Below, piece by piece: positions 44,958 through 54,461 of a stretch of DNA of 64,000 nucleotides. Numbering within the stretch: position 1 is the first letter of the stretch; each line of letters begins with the position of its first letter. The notes under the pieces were generated by a model, which searched no databases, was not told where the DNA came from, and saw only the letters and a list, made by a program, of their open reading frames with translations. The DNA lies in the NCBI GenBank assembly GCA_947459425.1, contig CANHDJ010000001.1:1-64000 (forward strand), written 5' to 3'. Source of the stretch: Ignavibacteria bacterium (GTDB lineage Bacteria; Bacteroidota; Ignavibacteria; Kapaibacteriales; UBA4661). The position numbers and the translations under genes are program-made.

Positions 44958-46328
44958 ATGTTTTCAAAACTCCAACGGATTCATTTCGTCGGCATCGGCG
45001 GTATCGGCATGAGCGGTATCGCAGAAATTCTTATTGATCAAGGCTTTACCGTCAGCGGCTCGGATTTGCAAAAGTCCGAAGTTACCAATCATCTTGCTTC
45101 GCTGGGTGCAACGATTTTTGAGGGGCATCGCGCAGAAAATATCGAAGGTGCAGAAGCCGTCGTGTATTCAAGCGCCGTCAGAATCAACGAAAACCCCGAA
45201 ACCGTTGAGGCGCAACGTCGCAAAATCCCGATTATACGCCGTGCTGAGATGCTTGCCGAAGTAACACGCTTGAAATACTGCCTCGCTATCGCCGGAACGC
45301 ACGGTAAAACGACGACTACATCAATGGTTGGCTTGATTTTGATGAAAGGTGGTATTGACCCGACGGTGATTGTCGGCGGGAAACTTAGCGGCTTGGGTGG
45401 CACAAATGCTCGTTTGGGGCGCGGCGAATGGACGGTTGTGGAAGCAGATGAATACGACCGCTCCTTTTTGCAGTTGCTTCCGACGATTGCCGTTATTACC
45501 AACGTCGAGGCAGAACATTTGGATATTTATGCTGATTTTGACGACATCAAGCGTACCTTTGCACAGTTTGCCAACAAAACACCATTTTACGGGCTTGTAG
45601 CTGTCTGTTTGGACAATCCGGGCGTAATGGAAGTGCTGCCGAATATCAACAAAAAAGTGCTGACCTACGGGCTGTCGCCTCAATGCGACGTGCGTGCCGT
45701 CAATATCACGCACAGCGAGCGTTCATCAGACTTTACACTTATGCAGCACGGGCAGGAATTGGGGCAAATCCGCATCAACATTCCCGGCTTACACAACGTC
45801 CGCAATGCACTTGGCGCAATAACGGTTGCACTTGAGCTTGGTGTGAGTGTGGAAGATATTCGCAGTGCCTTGGATGGTTTTTCGGGTGTTTATCGGCGCT
45901 TTGAGATCAAGGGCGAAAAAAATGGTATCATGGTGATTGATGATTACGCGCATCATCCGTCGGAAGTCAGCGCCACGCTGGAAGCCGCTCGGAAGGGCTG
46001 GAAACGGCGTGTAATCTGCGTTTTTCAACCGCACACCTTCACGCGAACACGTGATTTTTGCACGGATTTTGGTAAATCCTTCGGCGATGCAGACCATCTC
46101 ATTATTACGGACGTTTATCCAGCCCGCGAAGCACCTATTGACGGCATTACAGGGGAAATCATCGCCAATGCCGCACGGCAGTTCGGACACCGCCACGTTC
46201 AGTACGTGCCAAATAAGCAGGATATTCCTCAAATACTCCGCGATATGACCCGCGAAGGTGATATTGTGATGACGCTGGGGGCAGGAGATATTTGGAAGTA
46301 CGGGAATGAGTTTTTGAGCGGGTTGTAG
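44958..46328 (+). CDS. murC: UDP-N-acetylmuramate--L-alanine ligase
   Basis: MurC adds L-alanine to UDP-MurNAc in peptidoglycan synthesis. The 456-residue protein has the N-terminal Rossmann motif GIGGIGMSGIAEIL, the ATP loop AGTHGKTTTTSMVGLI, EADEYDRSFLQL and the central DDYAHHPSEV. The length is normal (about 450-490). Other mur genes are absent here, so murC lies outside the usual division and cell-wall cluster. Confidence 0.97.
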   Translation: MFSKLQRIHFVGIGGIGMSGIAEILIDQGFTVSGSDLQKSEVTNHLASLGATIFEGHRAENIEGAEAVVYSSAVRINENPETVEAQRRKIPIIRRAEMLAEVTRLKYCLAIAGTHGKTTTTSMVGLILMKGGIDPTVIVGGKLSGLGGTNARLGRGEWTVVEADEYDRSFLQLLPTIAVITNVEAEHLDIYADFDDIKRTFAQFANKTPFYGLVAVCLDNPGVMEVLPNINKKVLTYGLSPQCDVRAVNITHSERSSDFTLMQHGQELGQIRINIPGLHNVRNALGAITVALELGVSVEDIRSALDGFSGVYRRFEIKGEKNGIMVIDDYAHHPSEVSATLEAARKGWKRRVICVFQPHTFTRTRDFCTDFGKSFGDADHLIITDVYPAREAPIDGITGEIIANAARQFGHRHVQYVPNKQDIPQILRDMTREGDIVMTLGAGDIWKYGNEFLSGL

Positions 46329-46446
46329 GACTATTTACCGCTTACAATTTCCTCATTGATATTGCTTGCACCCTAAAAAACGCGTATCTTGCATCGAATT
46401 CTGCAACAAACCGCCTACACAAAAGCCACACTTTTGATTATTCCTA

Positions 46447-46644
46447 ATGACCCGCTACGAAGAACTTCAAGCGCTTATTCGCACCTTTGAAAAGGACTTT
46501 ACGAAGTTCTACGATAAGGGCAATAAAGAAGCCGGAATCAGGCTTCGGAAGCAAATGCAAACCTTACGCGCCTTTGCAAAACAGGTGCGCGACGAAGTGC
46601 AGGAACGCAAAGATGCGCCCGAACCACCAACGACTCACGAATAA
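46447..46644 (+). CDS. Hc1-like small histone protein
   Basis: The 65-residue protein (TRYEELQALIRTFEKDFTKFYD, then GNKEAGIRLRKQMQTLRAFAKQV) is helical with alternating charges and matches the short histone H1-like proteins (Hc1 type) common in Bacteroidota, which lack the long Lys/Ala tail of chlamydial Hc1. It is thought to bind DNA in the nucleoid. DUF29 gene starts 2 bases after the stop. A weak promoter-like pair (ATTG, 20 bases, TATCTTGC) lies upstream near 46361-46391. Confidence 0.8.
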   Translation: MTRYEELQALIRTFEKDFTKFYDKGNKEAGIRLRKQMQTLRAFAKQVRDEVQERKDAPEPPTTHE

Positions 46645-46646
46645 TC

Positions 46647-47132
46647 ATGCAAGAAATCATTGATTTACGCCAATCTATTCTTGAAGGTCGCACCAGCGAT
46701 GCTCTTGCGCTCTTGGATGAACTTGAGTCTATGAGTAGAAAATCAGTCATTTATACTATCGAATCATATTTGGTGCGGCTGGTGATGCACCTCATCAAAG
46801 CAGATGTAGAGCGACGTATGACCAATTCTTGGCGACATTCCATTCGAGATTCCGCAATGCAAATCAAAGCGCTCAACGTCATGGACAATAAGCGCAGTCC
46901 GTATATTCACGCAGAGGAATGGGCTTCATATATTGACGAAGCCTTTATCCAAGCGCTTTCCGCAGCAAGTGTCGAGATTGCCGACGGCAAATACTCACCG
47001 GAAGAATTAGAGCGTCTCATGCGCCGAGACCGCATCAATGCTTGGTCTTTAGACATTATGCAGCAAACACACACACATTCAAAAGCGGCGCTGGCGGCGT
47101 GGGTTGATGAAAAATTACTCTCCCTTGAATAA
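46647..47132 (+). CDS. DUF29 family protein
   Basis: The 161-residue protein has the DUF29 pattern: a helical N-terminus with ELESMSRKSVIYTIESYLVRLVMHLIKADVE (in the family the helix before and after a Gly/Ser is followed by HLLK), a second helix with SWRHSIRDS. DUF29 is widespread in cyanobacteria and some other bacteria; its function is not known. The start is two bases after the Hc1-like stop, suggesting translational coupling. No transposon or toxin domain is seen. Confidence 0.75.
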   Translation: MQEIIDLRQSILEGRTSDALALLDELESMSRKSVIYTIESYLVRLVMHLIKADVERRMTNSWRHSIRDSAMQIKALNVMDNKRSPYIHAEEWASYIDEAFIQALSAASVEIADGKYSPEELERLMRRDRINAWSLDIMQQTHTHSKAALAAWVDEKLLSLE

Positions 47133-47204
47133 CCGTCAATGCTTTGAAAGCCGCATACAATCTTCTTCAACGACTACCATTCTGTTTTACTTTTTACCAA
47201 ATTT

Positions 47205-48557
47205 ATGGCATCAGCATACAAATCATTCCAAACCATTGAACGGCTTTCCGAAGCCGTCGGACAGGAAGTAACGCTTAACGGCTGGGTTCACGACACCACA
47301 GGCAAAGGCAAACTCCAATTTATCAAACTCCGCGACGGCTCCGGCATCGTCCAATGCGTTGTTTTTAAGCCCAACGTAGCGGAAGAAGTCTTTGAAACTG
47401 CGAAATCCCTGACGCAAGAAAGCTCCATTCGCATCGTTGGCACAGTTCGTGCGGAAGAACGCGCTCCGTCTGGTGTGGAAGTAGATGTGAAAGAAATTAC
47501 CGTTTGGAGCCTCACCAAAGACTATCCTATTACGCCCAAAGAACATGGTGACGCTTTCTTAATGGAAAACCGCCATTTGTGGCTGCGTTCCACCCGCCAA
47601 CACGCAATCATGCGGGTTCGGGCAACGATTGTCAAAGCAATTCGTGATTTTTTCGATGGCAACGGCTTTACGCTCATGGATTCGCCGATTCTCACGCCGG
47701 CGGCGTGCGAAGGCACTTCCACGCTCTTTGAAACAGAATATTTCGATTTGGGTAAGGCATATTTATCACAGTCGGGACAGCTCTACGGCGAGGCTTCAGC
47801 GATGGCACAAGGAAAAATTTACACTTTCGGACCAACCTTCCGCGCCGAGAAATCCAAGACACGCCGCCATTTGACCGAGTTTTGGATGGTTGAACCAGAA
47901 ATGGCATTTTTTGAACTTGCCGACGATATGGATTTGGCAGAAGACTTCGTAGAATATATCGTGCAGACCGTTCTGAAGCACCGCCAGCCGGAACTTGCCA
48001 CACTGGGACGCGACATTACGAAGTTGGAGAAAGTCAAACGCCCATTCCACCGTATGTCCTACACCGAAGCCGTAGAATGGCTGAACAAGAACAACGTCAA
48101 ACTCAACAGAAAGCAGCCAGACGGCACGGAAATTCAGATTGACTTTCCTTGGGGCGAGGATTTTGGCGCACCACAGGAAGAAGCGCTCATGCAACAATTC
48201 GAGAAGCCGTGCATCGTTCACCGTTACCCAACGGAAGTAAAAGCATTCTACATGAAGCGCGACCCCGAAAACCCGAAAGTCGCCTTGGCAATGGATATGC
48301 TTGCTCCTGAAGGTGCGGGCGAGATTATTGGCGGCTCGCAGCGCGAAGACGATTTCGAGGCGCTGAAAGAGCGGATTTTGTCACACGACTTACCGCTCGA
48401 AAGTTTTGAATGGTACTTGGATTTGCGTCGGTATGGAAGTGTACCGCATAGCGGCTTCGGGCTTGGTTTGGAGCGCACGGTGAAGTGGATAACGGGTGCA
48501 GAGCATATCCGCGAGACAAATCCGTATCCGCGTATGATTTATCGGATTCATCCTTGA
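47205..48557 (+). CDS. asnS: asparagine--tRNA ligase
   Basis: Charges tRNA(Asn). The 450-residue class IIb enzyme has an N-terminal OB anticodon-binding domain ([23 protein letters not shown]) and catalytic motifs: motif 2 [22 protein letters not shown] and motif 3 [13 protein letters not shown], with [11 protein letters not shown] between. It matches AsnS rather than AspS by lacking the large insertion and by having the motif GVTYxxA-like [11 protein letters not shown]. The normal length is about 430-470. Confidence 0.96.
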   Translation: MASAYKSFQTIERLSEAVGQEVTLNGWVHDTTGKGKLQFIKLRDGSGIVQCVVFKPNVAEEVFETAKSLTQESSIRIVGTVRAEERAPSGVEVDVKEITVWSLTKDYPITPKEHGDAFLMENRHLWLRSTRQHAIMRVRATIVKAIRDFFDGNGFTLMDSPILTPAACEGTSTLFETEYFDLGKAYLSQSGQLYGEASAMAQGKIYTFGPTFRAEKSKTRRHLTEFWMVEPEMAFFELADDMDLAEDFVEYIVQTVLKHRQPELATLGRDITKLEKVKRPFHRMSYTEAVEWLNKNNVKLNRKQPDGTEIQIDFPWGEDFGAPQEEALMQQFEKPCIVHRYPTEVKAFYMKRDPENPKVALAMDMLAPEGAGEIIGGSQREDDFEALKERILSHDLPLESFEWYLDLRRYGSVPHSGFGLGLERTVKWITGAEHIRETNPYPRMIYRIHP

Positions 48558-48589
48558 GGATGCTATACGAAAGAAGGTCATAAATTCTT

Positions 48590-48632
48590 CCCGTCCGGCG
48601 GCTCTGAGGAGTACAAGTACGCTGCCGTCGGG
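48590..48632. repeat. imperfect inverted repeat after asnS
   Basis: CGGCGGC (48596-48602) pairs with GCTGCCG (48621-48627, with one G-T pair) and is extended by CCCG (48590-48593) with CGGG (48629-48632), with a small bulge between. The loop is 18 bases. No U-run follows on either strand, so its use is uncertain; it may be a weak terminator or a repeat. Confidence 0.4.
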
Positions 48633-48711
48633 TGGGTGCTGCGTATGACAATCTCTGACCACGTTCAGGATACAAGGCAACATTGTTTTGTCCACCAAGT
48701 AATTTTCACGA

Positions 48712-50055
48712 ATGGCATATACCATCGGCATTATCGGCACAGGCTACGTCGGGCTTGTTACAGGAACGTGTTTTGCCGAAACCGGCAATACGGTTATTTG
48801 CGTTGATATTGATGCAACCAAGGTAGAGAAATTGCGCTCTGGCGAAGTCACCATCTATGAACCCGGCTTAGAATACCTTTTTGAGCGGAATATCCGCGAA
48901 AAGCGCTTGCACTTCACGACCAATCTCGAAGAAGCTGTCCAAAGCGCACAAATTCTCTTTCTCTGCCTCCCCACGCCGCCCGATGAAGATGGCTCTGCCG
49001 ACCTCAAGCACGTACTGGGCGCGGCGCGGACGATTGGAACGATTCTGACGAAGAATTCTATTGCTGACTTCAAAATCATCGTCAACAAAAGCACCGTGCC
49101 TGTCGGCACATCCGATAAAGTGCGGGATGCTGTTCTGGAAACCGCACCAAGTGGGCATTTTGATGTCGTCAGCAATCCCGAATTTTTGCGAGAAGGCTTT
49201 GCGGTAGAAGATTTTATGAAGCCTGACCGTATTGTCGTCGGAACAAGCAACAATGCAAGCGCCGAGACTATGCGCGACCTTTACGAACCTTTTACTCGCA
49301 GTGGCAATCCTATTTACGTGCTAGATACCAAAAGCGCTGAAATCGCCAAATATGCGGCAAATGCGTTTCTGGCAATGCGTATTTCGTTTATGAACGAACT
49401 TTCGGGGTATTGCGAAACCGTTGGCGCAGACATTGAGTCTGTGCGTATGGCGATTGGTGCGGACAACCGCATTGGAAAGCGCTTTCTCTTTGCTGGTGTT
49501 GGCTATGGCGGAAGCTGTTTTCCGAAAGATGTTCGGGCGCTAAAAACCTCTGCCGAGCAGGTTGGTATCACCCTTGGCTTGGTGGCAGCCACCGAAGAAG
49601 CAAATTTTCGCCAAACAGAACGCTTCGGAAACCGCATTATTACTCGCTTGGGCAATAATTTGACGGGCAAGCGCATCGCAGTTTGGGGGATTGCCTTCAA
49701 GCCCAATACCGACGACACGCGGGAAGCGCCATCCTTCAAAATTATTGACCGCCTTCTCGCAGCAGGCGCAAGCGTGGTTGCTTACGACCCCGAAGCCATC
49801 GACGGTGCGGAGCGGTATTACGGCGACCGTTTCGCTGACCGCCTCAATTATGGCGCAGGAATGTATGAAAGTGCGGAAAAAGCTGACGCACTCGTCATCG
49901 TCACCGAATGGAGCGAGTTCCGCAAACCTGATATGAAGCGACTTTCCAGCACCATGAATGCGCCAATCATTTTCGATGGACGCAATCTCTTCGATGTGCA
50001 GAAAATGGCAGATGCAGGGTTCGAGTATCACAGCATTGGGCGCATCAGTGCTTGA
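48712..50055 (+). CDS. ugd: UDP-glucose 6-dehydrogenase
   Basis: Oxidises UDP-glucose twice to UDP-glucuronate, a precursor of surface polysaccharides. The 447-residue protein has the NAD-binding motif GIIGTGYVGLVTGTCFAE, the catalytic Cys269 in GVGYGGSCFPKDVRAL, and the C-terminal domain with GIAFKPNTDDTREAP. The length is normal. A terminator at 50081 separates it from the TonB receptor gene. Confidence 0.97.
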   Translation: MAYTIGIIGTGYVGLVTGTCFAETGNTVICVDIDATKVEKLRSGEVTIYEPGLEYLFERNIREKRLHFTTNLEEAVQSAQILFLCLPTPPDEDGSADLKHVLGAARTIGTILTKNSIADFKIIVNKSTVPVGTSDKVRDAVLETAPSGHFDVVSNPEFLREGFAVEDFMKPDRIVVGTSNNASAETMRDLYEPFTRSGNPIYVLDTKSAEIAKYAANAFLAMRISFMNELSGYCETVGADIESVRMAIGADNRIGKRFLFAGVGYGGSCFPKDVRALKTSAEQVGITLGLVAATEEANFRQTERFGNRIITRLGNNLTGKRIAVWGIAFKPNTDDTREAPSFKIIDRLLAAGASVVAYDPEAIDGAERYYGDRFADRLNYGAGMYESAEKADALVIVTEWSEFRKPDMKRLSSTMNAPIIFDGRNLFDVQKMADAGFEYHSIGRISA

Positions 50056-50080
50056 TTGTAGAGCATTTGACAACAAAAAA

Positions 50081-50112
50081 ACGGGCTTCGTACTCATTGG
50101 TACGAAGCCCGT
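50081..50112. terminator. bidirectional intrinsic terminator
   Basis: A perfect 13-bp stem (50081-50093 with 50100-50112, ACGGGCTTCGTAC/GTACGAAGCCCGT) with a 6-base loop, with A-run left and T-rich sequence right. It is placed between the convergent ends of ugd and the TonB receptor gene and serves both. Confidence 0.92.
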
Positions 50113-50139
50113 TTGTTTATTGAAATACTTTGTGCGATG

Positions 50140-53025
50140 TTAGAAAGTGAAAGACAACCGTGCATAGACAAAACGGCCATTTGCGCCAAACGGAACGATG
50201 TTTGGATAGCGAACAACAGCGTTTGCGCCATTCACACTCCCAGAGTTTACATAGTTTGGCTGACCGTTGCCGAGCATAGGGCGATTGGGATTAACAACAA
50301 AGCGCTGATCTATAACGGTATTTGGATATACATCCAGCAAATTATTTGCGCCAATACCCAAGCGAACGCCTTTAATAATATCCATAGAAACATCAAGGTC
50401 GGTAATAATTTGCGCTGCATACGTTTGGTCAAAGACAGAAGGCGGAACAGGCGTTACAATAGCTGGTGTAACGGTGCGGTCTGTTGTCGTGGCAGGAGGA
50501 ATATCGGCTGTGGTCACGTCACCAAAACGAATATTACGAAGCATCACGGAGAAATTATTCCAATTTTTATTGTCGTAGTTAATTGTAAACTGGATATTGC
50601 TTTGAGGCTGACCAAGCTCAATGCGGGTTTGCTCTACGCGGTCAAAGAGCGTCGGAACAGGATCTGTGGATGCATAAACGGATGAAAGCGCCATAGGAAC
50701 AGATGAAATGCGTGTAACTTCATTGCGAGTAATATTTGCACCAAGTGTAAAGCGGAGTTGCCCTGCTGTTTCAGGCAAGGTCACACCATAACGCACAATT
50801 ACATCCACACCATTTGTGCGAGTATCGACAGCATTGGTGAAAAAGCGTCCTCCGCCGATACCCTGCAAGCCATTCGCTGCTAAAAGATTACGAACCCCAG
50901 CAACAGTAAAATTACCTGTCAATACAATACGGTCTGTGATACCGATATAGTAGTAATCAGCCGTGAAGGAGAAATTCTCAATCAGATCAAGCGTGATACC
51001 ACCGCTAATGTTCAATGAACGCTCAGGTTTCAAGGGTTGAGCGCCAAGTACTTTTGCTGCAGGCGAGCTAACTGGGAAGGTAGCAATATCGAAAGGAATA
51101 CCACCTATGAAATTTGTCGCCGTAGCAGAGAAGTAGTTCTGCTGAAGCGACGGCGCACGGAAGCCTGTACTAACCGCACCACGAATGCCAATTTTCTCGA
51201 CAGGCTCAAGACGGAAGGCAAACTTACCATTCAAGGCAGGACCAAAGTCGCTGTAATTCTCAAAGCGTGCAGCAGCACTCAAAAGAAGTTGCTGAATAGG
51301 CTTGGTTTCAAGGTCAAGATAAAGCGAGAGGTTATTGCGGTTAGCATTCTGGGTGTTTGTCGCATCCGACGGCTTAAATCCGGGGAACACCTGCGCACCT
51401 GCCGCAGGGATACCACCTGCACCATCTTGTGTAGCCGGAACGCGAACCGTAATATTGGGCGGATTTGTTGCACCGGAGTTATTCGCTTGATTCCACCATG
51501 ATTCTGGCTGACCTTCGATAATACGATACGATTCCAAGCGGAATTCCCCTCCGAATGCCAAACTAAGCGGTGCTGCAAGACCAATTTCCAGGGATTTGAA
51601 TATATCAAGATTGGTCGAGTTCTGTTGATAAAACAGTGTGCCAGAATTGAAATTGCGCGGACTATTTGTACCGAGCGAAGCATTCCACGAATTGATAACA
51701 TTGAAATTGAAGGAGTTCTGTCCATATGTATTGCTCAAATCGTACGTCCATCCATCAACACCGCCTTTTACGCCGACTGCGCCCGATAAATCATTGATTT
51801 TACTATTGATTAACGGAAGAAAACCATTCGGGTAAACACGAGTATCGTTACGATTATCAAACGGACGACGGAAAAAACCCGGAGCAAATACTTCGCGGTA
51901 CATATACCCGCCAAAAGCATAGACATTCAAGAGTTCATTGATTGGCAAATTCAAATTCAAGAAACCGCCGACATCTTGCGTTTTACCATCACCCCACCAA
52001 TGGTTAATCGGATGCGTAGCGCGATCACTTGTTGGGTTGCGAGGGTCGGTTGCAAGAAGATATTGTTGGCGGAAATCTCCACCCGAACGATTGGTAGAAT
52101 CACGAGTACGGAAGGTGGCACCGATATGCAGACTTCCCGCATTAGGCAGTGCAAGCCCCACATTCGCACCAATATCAATCACTCGTCCGTCGCCAACAGT
52201 ATTTTGACCGACTGTTCCGGTGAGATTAAATGCTGCATCAGAGCGCAAAATCACGTTGAGTACACCTGCGATAGCATCTGAGCCATACTGAGCAGCAGCA
52301 CCATCGCGTAAAACCTCAATCCGCTCAATCATATTTGCGGGAATAGCGTTCAAATCTACCGCCGCAGAACCGCGTCCAACCGTTCCGTTGACGTTAATAA
52401 GCGAAGATGCATAACGGCGCTTGCCATTGACAAGAACAAGTAATTGATCAGGTCCTAAACCGCGTATCGTTGCTGGACGTACAGCATCCGTTCCATCAGA
52501 AATAGATGTACGCGGAAAGTTAAACGACGGTACTGCCATTTGAATCATCTGGCTAGTTTCGGTTAGACCGCTTTGGCGCATTTCCTGAGCAGAAATCACA
52601 TCAATAGCTACCGGAGATTCAACAACGGTGCGGTCTGAGCGGCGCGTACCAATAACCACAATCTCACTCAAACCCACCAAATCTTCTTCCATCGTAATAT
52701 CCAGCGTCTGCGTATCGCCTGCTTGGACGGTAACGCTTTTTTTGACGGTTTTATACAACGGGAAAGTGATAATCATCTGGTGTGTGCCGGCAGGCAGCGA
52801 GAGCGAATACGTACCGTCCAGCTTCGCAACTGCGCCCGTTTTTGCTGAAGGAACAGTGATCTTTGCCGAAATGGGGTCTTTCGATTTTTTATCGGTAATT
52901 TTCCCACTAAGCGTTGCTTTTTGGGCAAAAGCAGGTGTGGAAAAAAGGAAGGCAATGAGTGCAAAAGCAGCAAAGGCGTGTACCAATGCTGGATGCCGCT
53001 CAAAACGACGAAGCAATACGTTCAT
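50140..53025 (-). CDS. TonB-dependent outer-membrane receptor
   Basis: The 961-residue receptor takes up a large ligand through the outer membrane using TonB energy. I use the ATG at 53025 (MNVLLRRFERHPALV) with GGAGA six bases upstream; the signal peptide ends in TPAFAQ (about residue 35). A carboxypeptidase-regulatory-like domain (about 38-115, TLSGKITDKKSKDPIS) precedes the plug (VVIGTRRSDRTVVESPVAIDV through GSDAIAGVLNVILRSDA) and the barrel, which ends RFVYARLSFTF with terminal Phe. The ligand cannot be named; there is no SusD partner, so it is not a polysaccharide utilisation locus. Confidence 0.94.
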   Translation of the reverse strand: MNVLLRRFERHPALVHAFAAFALIAFLFSTPAFAQKATLSGKITDKKSKDPISAKITVPSAKTGAVAKLDGTYSLSLPAGTHQMIITFPLYKTVKKSVTVQAGDTQTLDITMEEDLVGLSEIVVIGTRRSDRTVVESPVAIDVISAQEMRQSGLTETSQMIQMAVPSFNFPRTSISDGTDAVRPATIRGLGPDQLLVLVNGKRRYASSLINVNGTVGRGSAAVDLNAIPANMIERIEVLRDGAAAQYGSDAIAGVLNVILRSDAAFNLTGTVGQNTVGDGRVIDIGANVGLALPNAGSLHIGATFRTRDSTNRSGGDFRQQYLLATDPRNPTSDRATHPINHWWGDGKTQDVGGFLNLNLPINELLNVYAFGGYMYREVFAPGFFRRPFDNRNDTRVYPNGFLPLINSKINDLSGAVGVKGGVDGWTYDLSNTYGQNSFNFNVINSWNASLGTNSPRNFNSGTLFYQQNSTNLDIFKSLEIGLAAPLSLAFGGEFRLESYRIIEGQPESWWNQANNSGATNPPNITVRVPATQDGAGGIPAAGAQVFPGFKPSDATNTQNANRNNLSLYLDLETKPIQQLLLSAAARFENYSDFGPALNGKFAFRLEPVEKIGIRGAVSTGFRAPSLQQNYFSATATNFIGGIPFDIATFPVSSPAAKVLGAQPLKPERSLNISGGITLDLIENFSFTADYYYIGITDRIVLTGNFTVAGVRNLLAANGLQGIGGGRFFTNAVDTRTNGVDVIVRYGVTLPETAGQLRFTLGANITRNEVTRISSVPMALSSVYASTDPVPTLFDRVEQTRIELGQPQSNIQFTINYDNKNWNNFSVMLRNIRFGDVTTADIPPATTTDRTVTPAIVTPVPPSVFDQTYAAQIITDLDVSMDIIKGVRLGIGANNLLDVYPNTVIDQRFVVNPNRPMLGNGQPNYVNSGSVNGANAVVRYPNIVPFGANGRFVYARLSFTF

Positions 53026-53332
53026 AGAAATCTCCGTGAAAATGTGTAACAATACACGATTAGATGAAAAGGTTTTGCGGACAATATTTTTCCAATGGCA
53101 GTACTGAGAAATTGCACACCGACAAATGTGGAAAAGCAGATGCGGGAAAATACGCAAGAAAACACTTTATTCAAAGCCTTCTGTCGGTATGACAGAAATT
53201 TTGCACCACTGGAAGAATGGAAAATTTCTCACAAAGAATTGACGAAGAAAAAGTTTGCCCCAGATGATATTTTGGACGTAACTTGCACCCTGTTTTGACC
53301 GTTTTTTTGATGTTGTCCTTCAATCTTCTTGT
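53026..53332. other. divergent spacer between the TonB receptor and hldA
   Basis: This 307-base spacer holds the two divergent promoters and an operator-like palindrome at 53179-53197. On the plus strand a possible promoter for hldA is TTTG (53250-53253) with TAACTTGC about 21 bases later. No good -7 box for the TonB receptor is seen. A 67-codon frame (53095-53298) is present but has no ribosome binding site or family and is treated as chance. Confidence 0.4.
53179..53197. promoter_or_regulatory. operator-like palindrome upstream of the TonB receptor
   Basis: TTCTGTC (53179-53185) and GACAGAA (53191-53197) form a perfect 7-bp inverted repeat around a GGTAT centre. It lies 150 bases upstream of the TonB receptor and 135 upstream of hldA. 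This resembles a binding site for a dimeric regulator (for example an iron or vitamin repressor), but no consensus of a named regulator is matched. Confidence 0.35.
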
Positions 53333-54322
53333 ATGCACACTCTCACAGAAAACCGCACCCGTGAACTTCTCGCTTCTGCCGCACAAAAGCGCATTGCTGT
53401 TGTCGGCGATATTATGCTCGACCGCTATTTTTGGGGTTCGGTGCAACGCATTTCGCCCGAAGCACCTGTTCCGGTCGTTGATATTGAGCGCGAGTCTGCG
53501 CATCTGGGCGGCGCATCGAATGTCGCGGCGAATTTACAATCGCTTGGAGCAGAGCCGTTTATGTTGGGCTTAATTGGCGAGGATTCGTCGGGAAATACCG
53601 TGCTGGATTTGCTGCGGGCATCCGGCATGACCACAGGCGGTATTGTTACTGATACAACACGCCCAACAACCGTGAAAACACGTGTTTTGGGCAATAATCA
53701 GCATATCACGCGGCTTGACCGCGAAATCAAAACTCCCATTGACAATGCCGTTGCAGAGCGCCTTCTAGCAGCGCTTCACAAAGAAGGTGATGCGCTTGCG
53801 GGAATTATTCTCGAAGATTACAACAAAGGTGTGATTACGCCGTTTCTGCTACAATCCGTCATCGCTTTTGCAAAAGAATGCTCATTACCGATTTTTGTTG
53901 ACCCCAAACTCGCCAATTTCTTTGAATACCGCGCCGTTACGCTCTTCAAACCGAATAAAAAAGAAACCCAAGATGCTCTTGGATTCTCGCTTGCCAACGA
54001 CAACGATGTCCGCAAAGCAGGAAAAACATTGCTTGAGCGTTTGCAATGCGAAAACGTCCTTATCACACTCGGTGCGCAAGGCATGATGTTGTTTGAGAAG
54101 AATGGCACGGTCTCTAGCGTAAGCACCAAAGCTCGCCATGTTGCTGATGTTTCCGGTGCTGGCGACACGACCATTGCAACGCTGGCAACGATGGTGGCTG
54201 CCGGAGCAGGAATTGTCGAGGCTTCGGCGCTGGCGAATTGTGCGGCTGGGGCTGTTTGCGAGGAGCCGGGCATTGTGGCTATCACGCCGGAACGCCTCTT
54301 GGAAGCTGTTCGGGAAGATTAA
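53333..54322 (+). CDS. hldA: D-glycero-beta-D-manno-heptose-7-phosphate kinase
   Basis: Makes the 1,7-bisphosphate in ADP-heptose synthesis for the lipopolysaccharide core. The 329-residue PfkB kinase has the RfaE1-type N-terminus (VVGDIMLDRYFWGSVQRISPEAPVPVV) with HLGGASNVAANLQSLG, and the C-terminal DVSGAGDTTIATLATM with the catalytic Asp278. The nucleotidyltransferase domain found in fused HldE is missing here, so it is the stand-alone kinase. The phosphatase and transferase genes are elsewhere. Confidence 0.93.
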   Translation: MHTLTENRTRELLASAAQKRIAVVGDIMLDRYFWGSVQRISPEAPVPVVDIERESAHLGGASNVAANLQSLGAEPFMLGLIGEDSSGNTVLDLLRASGMTTGGIVTDTTRPTTVKTRVLGNNQHITRLDREIKTPIDNAVAERLLAALHKEGDALAGIILEDYNKGVITPFLLQSVIAFAKECSLPIFVDPKLANFFEYRAVTLFKPNKKETQDALGFSLANDNDVRKAGKTLLERLQCENVLITLGAQGMMLFEKNGTVSSVSTKARHVADVSGAGDTTIATLATMVAAGAGIVEASALANCAAGAVCEEPGIVAITPERLLEAVRED

Positions 54323-54368
54323 ACCTGCTTGATGCAAGACAGATTATTTTCAATTTTTCGCAACTGTT

Positions 54369-54418
54369 CAGGTTTCGTGCGAGAGCCTCACTCAAGGCAG
54401 CGAGACCCTCGCAACCTG
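54369..54418 (+). terminator. imperfect long hairpin between hldA and hbd
   Basis: CAGGTT (54369-54374) pairs with AACCTG (54413-54418); within it GCGAG (54379-54383) pairs with CTCGC (54408-54412), and GCCT with AGGC (54385-54388 with 54395-54398). The bulges are large. Fifteen bases after it on the plus strand there is a run of eight T (54430-54437), so it could be an imperfect terminator after hldA. Confidence 0.4.
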
Positions 54419-54461
54419 ACTAGTTACCAAATTTTTTTTCACCATTTTCCCCAAAACGATT

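Noticed and set aside
48590-48632. tRNA or small RNA between asnS and ugd
   Set aside because: The pairing is a simple hairpin with an 18-base loop; no T-arm (GGTTCGA-like) or acceptor pairing exists.
53095-53298. 67-codon plus-strand frame between the TonB receptor and hldA
   Set aside because: No ribosome binding site, mixed low-similarity sequence, and it covers the region where both divergent promoters must lie.
54369-54418. tRNA between hldA and hbd
   Set aside because: The hairpin has no cloverleaf arms or TTC loop.
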